From: Onthophagus taurus
Lineage: Eukaryota > Arthropoda > Insecta > Coleoptera > Scarabaeidae
DNA length: 64,000 nucleotides
Assembly (NCBI RefSeq): GCF_036711975.1
Contig: NC_091971.1
Coordinates: forward strand, 1,371,501-1,435,500
Direction of reading: 5' to 3'
Position numbers and translations under genes: made by a program
Shown here: positions 56,463 through 64,000 of the stretch, one piece after another
How positions within the stretch are numbered: the stretch's first letter is position 1
How the letters are laid out: each line of letters starts with the position of its first letter
Notes under the pieces: model-generated
Told to the model about the DNA's origin: nothing
Databases searched by the model: none
The model's input: only the letters and a program-made list of their open reading frames with translations

Positions 56463-58180
56463 TTAACCCTTTGTGTCCCGACAGTACTTTAAACACTCAT
56501 TTTAAACTGTAGTTATCTATTCGGCGCATTTAGAGCTGTCGGTACTTTCTACTATACAAGTAGTTGTTTCAACATTTTTTTTCTTAATATTTTTCAAATC
56601 CAACCCAACAATTATTATACATCATTTTAAAGAGAAAGCTTTGAGCTTTAATTTAAAATAAGTTTCATTCCTTAATTTTAATAAATACGGCTTACAGGAA
56701 TTTTTAAATTAGCATATTTTTAACATTTTTAGGTTATTCGAAAATGTAAGTTTTATTTCAACTTTTTTTTTCTCTATATTTTTCCAATCCAACCCAACAA
56801 TTATTATACATCATTTTAAAGAGAAAGCTTTGAGCTTTAATTTAAAATAAGTTTCATTCCTTAATTTCAATAAATACGGCTTCCAGGAGTTTTTAAATTA
56901 GCATCTTTTTTGGCACTCTTAGGTTATACGAAAATGTAAGTTTTGTTTCAACATGTTTTTTGTCAATATTTTTCCAATCCAACCCAACAATTATTATACA
57001 TCATTTTAAAAAGAAAGCTTTGAGCTTTAATTTAGAATAAGTCTTATTCTTTAATTTCAATAAATACGGCTTCCAGGAATTTTTAAATTAGCATATTTTT
57101 AACATTTTTAGGTTATTCGAAAATGTAAGTTTTATTTCAACTTTTTTTTTCTCTATATTTTTCCAATCCAACCCAACAATTATTATACATCATTTTAAAG
57201 AGAAAGCTTTGAGCTTTAATTTAAAATAAGTTTCATTCCTTAATTTCAATAAATACGGCTTCCAGGAGTTTTTAAATTAGCATCTTTTTTGGCACTCTTA
57301 GGTTATACGAAAATGTAAGTTTTGTTTCAACATGTTTTTTGTCAATATTTTTCCAATCCAACCCAACAATTATTATACATCATTTTAAAAAGAAAGCTTT
57401 GAGCTTTAATTTAGAATAAGTCTTATTCTTTAATTTCAATAAATACGGCTTCCAGGAATTTTTAAATTAGCATCTTTTTTGGCACTCTTAGGTTATACGA
57501 AAATGTAAGTTTTGTTTCAACATGTTTTTTGTCAATATTTTTCCAATCCAACCCAACAATTATTATACATCATTTTAAAGAGAAAGCTTTGAGCGTTAAT
57601 TTAAAATAAGTTTCATTCCTTAATTTCAATAAATACGGCTTCCAGGAGTTTTTAAATTAGCATCTTTTTTGGCACTCTTAGGTTATACGAAAATGTAAGT
57701 TTTGTTTCAACATGTTTTTTGTCAATATTTTTCCAATCCAACCCAACAATTATTATACATCATTTTAAAAAGAAAGCTTTGAGCTTTAATTTAGAATAAG
57801 TCTTATTCTTTAATTTCAATAAATACGGCTTCCAGGAATTTTTAAATTAACATCTTTTTTGACACTTTTAGGTTATACGAAAATGTTAGTTTTAACTCAA
57901 TACTCTTTTTCTCAATATTTTTTTAATTCAACCCATCGATTGTTATACATCGATTTAAACAGAAAGCTTCAAGCTTCAATTTAAAATAAGTTTTATTTCT
58001 TAATTTCAATAAACACGGTTTCCAGGAATTTTTGAATTAGCATCTTTTTAGGGGATTGCATATTTTGCTAAAATTTTATTCCAAAGGCCTTTACTGAGTG
58101 TATTTTGATACCGTTTTAATTCTGTCTGATTCTGTCACAAAGTTTCAAAATGTTTGACTTCTTGGGACACAAAGGGTTAA
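56463..58180 (-). mobile_element. Third satellite-filled piggyBac-like element, inverted
   Basis: TTAA + CCCTTTGTGTCCCG on the left and GGGACACAAAGGG + TTAA on the right. The asymmetric subterminal regions show it runs opposite to the other two. It holds about 8 copies of the 190-bp monomer. The junction of the last monomer with the GTACTTTCTACTATACAAG terminus is the same as in the 51-54 kb copy, so these two are closest relatives. Confidence 0.9.
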
Positions 58181-58206
58181 TTAGTAGAAAAAAACTTATT
58201 CATTAG

Positions 58207-59520
58207 AGTATTAATAATAATAATAATAAGTTTATTGAATATCCATCAAAATGTACAATATTCTCGTCAAATAAAAGTCGTAATAATTGATTAGTTTATC
58301 TTCATTGCTGCAAAGTATTCGTCTATGGAGTAGAATTCCTTTTCTAAGAGCATATTCTTGACCTGTCTCTTCATATTCAATGTTTTATATGATATATAGT
58401 TGAATTTTTTTTGTGATTTTGTTGTTCTGTGATATGGAAGTTTGATGTCATCTCCTTGCCTAGTGCAGCAGGGGTGAGACTCTGTAATTATGGTTAGCGA
58501 ATCCTTGTTTTTCTGTATATAGTCTAGGCACGTAAGTATATATGAGGATGGTATTTTTAGAGTTTTAAAATGACCTCTACAACTCTGATTTTATTTTAGA
58601 CCTACTAGCGTTCTTATCGCTTTCTTTTGTAGTTTGAAAACTTCTTTTATGTCACTAGAAGTACCCCATATTGCTATGCCATACACCGCCATGCTGTTGA
58701 AGTATGCGAAATACACATTTCCTGATTCAGCCGATGGTAAATTTTTTACCATTACTTTCAAACAACATATTGAAGTTGCTAGTTTCTTTCTAAGCTGAGA
58801 TATGTGACCAACTCAAGGTTTCCGTAAACACCACGCCAAGGAATTTGGTCTTTTGATTTGTAACATGATCATTGGTTTTCGTATTAAACGTGAGTAACTT
58901 GGTTTTAGTTTTATTTAATAGTAATTTGTTGGAGTTGAACCACTTTTCTGCCTCAACCATTGTCGTACTAATCTTTTTCTGAAGTTTTTCAATATAATAA
59001 AGATTAAAGACAGAGTGAATCCGATGCTACAAAATCCGACAGATCATTTATGTAGATCAAAAAAAGAATCGGTCCAAGAACCGAACCTTGCAGAACTCCT
59101 GTTTCGACTCTCTTCCACTCCAATATTTCACCTTTCCAGTGAGACAGATATGAAACTAGCAGGTTAAGGATCTTATCTCTTATTCCGTATTTATTCAATT
59201 TCTTAGTAAGAATGTCATGATTTACAAGATCGAAAGCCTTGCTAAGGTCACAAAAGGCGATTTGACTATATTTTTGTTCATCAAAACCTCTTATCATCAC
59301 TTGTAATACATTAAGTGCTGTGTTTGTGGATTTGCCTGGTTGATAACCGTGTTGGTCAGTCGTTAATAAGTTTTCATGAGTAAGATAATTCAGTAAGCTC
59401 TTCTTTATGACAATTTCCAAAATGTTGGACATTGTACGTAGGACAGAGATGCGACGGTAATTATTCAGGTCATTGGCATCTACTGATCTATCTATTGATT
59501 GAATGATGTTATTTTTCCAG
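58207..59520 (-). mobile_element. 5'-truncated CR1/jockey-like non-LTR retrotransposon
   Basis: The minus strand encodes RT blocks LNNYRRISVL, DQHGYQPGKSTNTAL, FCDLSKAFDLVNHDIL and GVLQGSVLGPILFLIYINDL. After frameshifts come pieces of the thumb (FLGVVFTE-like and YGIAIWGTS-like). An internal ORF of 142 codons survives, but the YADD box is disrupted. The 3' UTR ends with TTATTATTATTATTAAT. The element at 8.4 and 9.8 kb is a shorter copy of the same family. Confidence 0.85.
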
Positions 59521-59754
59521 GTATAATCAATAAAACATCAATTGTAACCAATAGTTGTACAAGTCGAAAATGTCGACAAAGCGTCAGTTCTCTAAAGGAG
59601 ATAAGTTGTAGAGAAACATGTTAAGAATACATCTAATGATGACAACAAGAATATGAACCTAATTAAAATTTAAACTGAGGGGTTTTGAAGAGGAGGGAAA
59701 AAAAGAACTTGAGTTATTGATTTTTTTTTTGTATGAAAGATTAAAAACACTTAC

Positions 59755-59890
59755 AGTGCACTGCCTGAGCAGGTTGCAAATTCTCGCCAGCCTCTGGGAT
59801 GATCGAAAATGTCGATCCGGATCGATGAATGAGCGATGTCCGTCGCCACACACACGAAAATGTCGCACTCAACCGATTCAACACACGACG
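59755..59890 (-). promoter_or_regulatory. Probable noncoding first exon and promoter of FAM13
   Basis: On the minus strand, a CpG-containing, GC-richer stretch ends at a strong donor (GCACT then GTAAGTG, 59755/59754). The next acceptor on this strand in front of an ATG is FAM13 exon 2 at 50704. Spliced together, the frame is open across the junction but has no ATG before FAM13 Met1. The transcription start probably lies between 59850 and 60060, where CG-rich sequence (including GCGCGCGCG) continues. This is inferred from signals only. Confidence 0.5.
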
Positions 59891-61370
59891 AACGTTAAAA
59901 CAAAAAATACCGGAACAATGTAAAATAAAAATTTTGTTAAGATATAGAGAGTTGGAGGTGTTTTGGGTCAAAAAGAGACGGTCTAAAAAACTATCGGGAT
60001 AAACACTCGGCAGGGTTCGGGGTTTTTCACGTTTAAAACTTGGCGCGCGCGCGTTTCGGGCTCTTCCCCACGAACAAATATTATTATTTTTTTTTTAATT
60101 TGTATTTTTTTTTTGGTTGAGGGTGAAAAATAACAAAATGGGGTTATCTTCGTGTTAAATTCAAATGGCACGGGGGTTCATATCCCGGTCTCGGCACATT
60201 TCAAGTTCTTATGGTTGCTTTAAGAAGTGCGTCGACACCAATCTCAGCTTCAGCATGAGCCTTTTTGATTGGCGCACGGTATCTTGATCCGCTGCCGTTC
60301 ACGGACCTCTAATGATCTAAAACATACAGAAGAAAACAACAAAATTAATTCAAATTGTTATAAACACAAATTAAAAGCTTAACATTAAACGGTAAAAGAT
60401 AAATAAATAATTCTAAATCTATCATTTTGTAAACATCCGGAACTTAATAATAACTAAAACCCATCAACATCTTTCAAAACTGTAAATTGTTTCCGATCGA
60501 TTGCATACGGACACAATGACGTGAATTTGGCGGAAATTATATTTGCTTACATTGGCTTGTGCCAAAATCGTTGCCAAAAGCTGGTCCAAATTTTTTTTTA
60601 GAGTGGAGACCAAACCGGAGAAAGGAAAGTTGGGGTTACAACAAAAATAAGTGTTGGTATAATAAAAACGTTTTTCGCTGTTGGATCTAGACCAACACAT
60701 ACATATTATATTTAAGCGTTGTTGGGATTATTTTTCTTTTACGGAAAATATAAATACGAATATGTAAATATACTTGACATTTTTTAAAAATAAATCTCTT
60801 AAATTTATAAGTGTTGAGATGAAAATTGGGATTGAAAAGATACGTGGAAAGTTAATTAAGGTTTGTACGTTATTGAAGTTCTTATTACTTGGTTTTATTA
60901 GGAAGATAAAAAAAATAGTTAATTTATGGGTTATGTTATAAATTTTATTTCAAAGAAAACATCATGTATATAAAGGTACTTTTATCGTAATATAAAATTT
61001 GGCACATTAGTTTATTGCTTCGTTGAAATTTGTTTTGCATTTAATATTTCAAGTTGCAAATGATTTTGGTTAAATTGTAAAGAGTTTTAGACAACTAAAA
61101 ATTATTCTAAAATAACAGTATATTTGCATATTAAGAGTTTTGCTGTTAATATAATTTAGGTTAAATTGGGAATTTATTCCAAACCACTCATGTGTTTTAG
61201 ACAGCCGAAAATTTCCATAATTTAATATTGATGTTTACATATTAATTTCCAAAATATTATTCCGTAATTATTAACATAATTTGGAAAATATTGATTTTTA
61301 AAATTGGCTAGTATTCAAAAACCATCAAATAATTTAGGTTAAACTTAGAATTAATTCTACAGTGAATTCT
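59891..61370. other. Region upstream of FAM13; possible exon at 60.2-60.3 kb
   Basis: Mostly AT-rich. On the minus strand at about 60311-60210 an acceptor-like CATTAG is followed by an open stretch ending ...AHAEAEIGVDALLKATIRT and a stop. A donor-like AAT/GTAAGC lies upstream at about 60550 after LDQLLATILAQ. This could be the last exons of another minus-strand gene or alternative leaders of FAM13; I recognise neither. Around 61070-61370 there are loosely repeated AATTTAGGTTAAA words. Confidence 0.3.
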
Positions 61371-61399
61371 AGAGAAGCTTTCTAGTTCTAGATCTAGTG

Positions 61400-64000
61400 T
61401 TAGTTGTTATGCAGTTCTAAATGATTGTATCTTTTTATTGAACTACAAGTAGAACTAACACTATATCTAGAACTAGAATCATTCGGGCTTAGCCGTCTTT
61501 AGAGACGTGCGGCTAAACCCAAATGATTCTAGTTCTAGGTATAGTGTTAGTTCTACATAGTAACAGTGCTAGTGTAATACTAGAACTAACACTATATCTA
61601 GAACCAGAATCATTTGGGTTTAGCCGTCTTTAGAGACGTGCGGCTAAACCCAAATGATTCTAGTTCTAGGTATAGTGTTAGTTCTACATAGTAACAGTGC
61701 TAGTGTAATACTAGAACTAACACTATATCTAGAACCAGAATCATTTGGATTTAGCCGTCTTTAGAGAAGTGCGGCTAAACCCAAATGATATAGTGTTAGT
61801 TCTACATAGTAACAGTGCTAGTGTAATACTAGAACTAACACTATATCTAGAACTAGAATCATTTGGGTTTAGCCGTCTTTAGAGACGTGCGGCTAAACCC
61901 AAATGATTATAGTTCTAGGTATAGTGTTAGTTTTACATAGTAACAGTGCTAGTGTAATACTAGAACTAACGCTATATCTAGAACCAGAATCATTTGGGTT
62001 TAGCCGTCTTTAGAGACGTGCGGCTAAACCCAAATGATTCTAGTTTTAGGTATAGTGTTAGTTCTACATAGTAACAGTGCTAGTGTAATACTAGAACTAA
62101 CACTATATCTAGAACCAGAATCATTTGGGTTTAGCCGTCTTTAGAGACGTGCGGCTAAACCCAAATGATTCTAGTTCTAGGTATAGTGTTAGTTCTACAT
62201 AGTAACAGTGCTAGTGTAATACTAGAACTAACACTATATCTAGAACCAGAATCATTTGGATTTAGCCGTCTTTAGAGAAGTGCGGCTAAACCCAAATGAT
62301 ATAGTGTTAGTTCTACATAGTAACAGTGCTAGTGTAATACTAGAACTAACACTATATCTAGAAATAGAATCATTTGGGTTTAGCCGTCTTTAGAGACGTG
62401 CGGCTAAACCCAAATGATTATAGTTCTAGGTATAGTGTTAGTTTTACATAGTAACAGTGCTAGTGTAATACTAGAACTAACACTATATCTAGAACCAGAA
62501 TCATTTGGGTTTAGCCGTCTTTAGAGACGTGCGGCTAAACCCAAATAATTCTAGTTTTAGGTATAGTGTTAGTTCTACATAGTAACAGTGCTAGTGTAAT
62601 ACTAGAACTAACACTATACCTAAAACTAGAATCATTTGGGTTTAGCCGCACGTCTCTAAAGACGGCACGCACGTCTCTACCGCACGTCTCTAAAGACGGC
62701 TAAACCCAAATGATTCTAGTTCTAGATATAGTGTTAGTTCTACATAGTAACAGTGCTAGTGTAATACTAGAACTAACACTATATCTAGAACCAGAATCAT
62801 TTGGGTTTAGCCGTCTTTAGAGACGTGCGGCTAAACCCAAATGATTATAGTTCTAGGTATAGTGCTACTTTTACATAGTAACAGTGCTAGTGTAATACTA
62901 GAACTAACACTATATCTAGAACCAGAATCATTCGGGCTTAGCCGTCTTTAGAGACGTGCGGCTAAACCCAAATGATTCTAGTTTTAGGTATAGTGTTAGT
63001 TCTACATAGTAACAGTGCTAGTGTAATACCAGAATTAACACTACATCTAGAACTAGAATCATTTGGGTTTAGCCGTCTTTAGAGAAGTGCGGCTAAACCC
63101 AAATGATTATAGTTCTAGGTATAGTGCTAGTTTTACATAGTAACAGTGCTAGTGTAATACTAGAATTAACACTATATCTAGAACCAGAATCATTCGGGCT
63201 TAGCCGTCTTTAGAGACGTGCGGCTAAACCCAAATGATTCTAGTTTTAGGTATAGTGTTAGTTCTACATAGTAACAGTGCTAGTGTAATACTAGAATTAA
63301 CACTACATCTAGAACTAGAATCATTTGGGTTTAGCCGTCTTTAGAGACGTGCGGCTAAACCCAAATGATTATAGTTCTAGGTATAGTGCTAGTTTTACAT
63401 AGTAACAGTGCTAGTGTAATACTAGAACTAACACTATATCTAGAACCAGAATCATTCGGGCTTAGCCGTCTTTAGAGACGTGCGGCTAAACCCAAATGAT
63501 TCTAGTTTTAGGTATAGTGTTAGTTCTACATAGTAACAGTGCTAGTGTAATACTAGAATTAACACTACATCTAGAACTAGAATCATTTGGGTTTAGCCGT
63601 CTTTAGAGACGTGCGGCTAAACCCAAATGATTCTAGTTTTAGGTATAGTGTTAGTTCTACATAGTAACAGTGCTAATATAATACTGGAACTAACACTATA
63701 TCTAGAACTAGAATCATTTGGGTTTAGCCGTCTTTAGAGACGTGCGGCTAAACCCAAATGATTCTAGTTTTAGGTATAGTGTTAGTTCTACATAGTAACA
63801 GTGCTAGTGTAATACTAGAACTAACACTATATCTAGAACCAGAATCATTTGGGTTTAGCCGTCTTTAGAGACGTGCGGCTAAACCCAAATGATTCTAGTT
63901 TTAGGTATAGTGTTAGTTCTACATAGTAACAGTGCTAATATAATACTGGAACTAACACTATATCTAGAACTAGAATCATTTGGGTTTAGCCGTCTTTAGA
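61400..64000. repeat. Second fold-back palindrome array, about 130-bp units, runs off the window
   Basis: About 20 units spaced mostly 130-131 bp, some 119 bp. Each is a palindrome: CTAGAACTAACACTATATC, core ATTTGGGTTTAGCCGTC ... GACGTGCGGCTAAACCC, then TTCTAGGTATAGTGTTAG. A constant linker ACATAGTAACAGTGCTAGTG separates units. They differ from the 10-12.7 kb array in the core (TTTAGAGAC instead of TTGAGAGAC) and linker. One unit near 62640-62700 has its core inverted and partly multiplied. The window ends inside a core. Confidence 0.92.

Noticed and set aside
59659-59971. Open frames across the presumed FAM13 first exon
   Set aside because: None starts with a plausible ATG that reaches FAM13 in frame; upstream in-frame stops are present.
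61400-64000. CRISPR-like regularly spaced palindromic repeats
   Set aside because: Eukaryotic context, units of about 130 bp with nearly identical spacers, no cas genes; this is satellite-like fold-back DNA.

Overview
The window looks like nuclear DNA of an insect, most likely a beetle, though the species cannot be named from sequence alone. It is very AT-rich. Its genes have short introns with GT..AG borders and AATAAA-type poly(A) signals. The recognisable host genes are animal housekeeping or insect-type genes: COG5, a mitochondrial MTERF-family factor, ATPAF2/ATP12, a BTB-BACK-PHR protein, a C-type lectin and FAM13. Well over half of the window is transposon or satellite DNA.

Layout. 1-2 kb: retroelement remnant, a fold-back palindrome and a 122-bp tandem repeat. 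2.0-6.85 kb: COG5 on the minus strand, with 7 exons joining to a clean 747-residue frame and a TIR element in its large intron. 7.1-8.3 kb: the MTERF-like gene mTTF, head-to-head with COG5. 8.2-13.4 kb: the mTTF/ATPAF2 tail-to-tail junction, which has been duplicated. One copy was hit by a non-LTR retroelement that was itself hit by a Tc1/mariner-like element, and a 2.5-kb array of about 121-bp palindromes lies between the copies. 12.8-14.3 kb: intact ATPAF2 (minus, 5 exons, 280 aa), head-to-head with a BTB gene (14.6-15.9 kb, plus). 16.6-18.3 kb: an intact single-exon 561-aa protein of an unnamed multi-copy type. 18.5-21.6 kb: a nest of mariner, Penelope-like and non-LTR fragments. 22.3-23.5 kb: a secreted C-type lectin (minus, 3 coding exons), with an inferred untranslated first exon up to 7 kb upstream. 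A long-TIR mariner-like element lies inside that inferred intron.

31.35-35.35 kb: a TTAA-flanked piggyBac-like non-autonomous element filled with about 20 copies of a 190-bp satellite. 38.3-38.7 kb: possible first exon of a plus-strand gene. 39.4-47.8 kb: a defective RNase-H-bearing non-LTR retrotransposon, internally duplicated and split by a 5.4-kb satellite array that also has a 190-bp period and a 570-bp higher-order repeat. 48.7-50.7 kb: FAM13-like gene (minus, 633 aa), with a probable noncoding first exon at 59.8 kb. Its 9-kb intron holds two further satellite-filled piggyBac-like elements in opposite orientation, a Penelope fragment and a CR1/jockey-like element. 61.4 kb to the end: a second palindrome array that runs off the window.

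The host genes are not a pathway. They form two divergent pairs (COG5/mTTF and ATPAF2/BTB) whose shared upstream regions probably act as bidirectional promoters. The most unusual content is the repeat biology: a transposon family that carries and expands a 190-bp satellite, a diverged relative of the same satellite inside a retroelement, and fold-back palindrome arrays whose core orientation flips.
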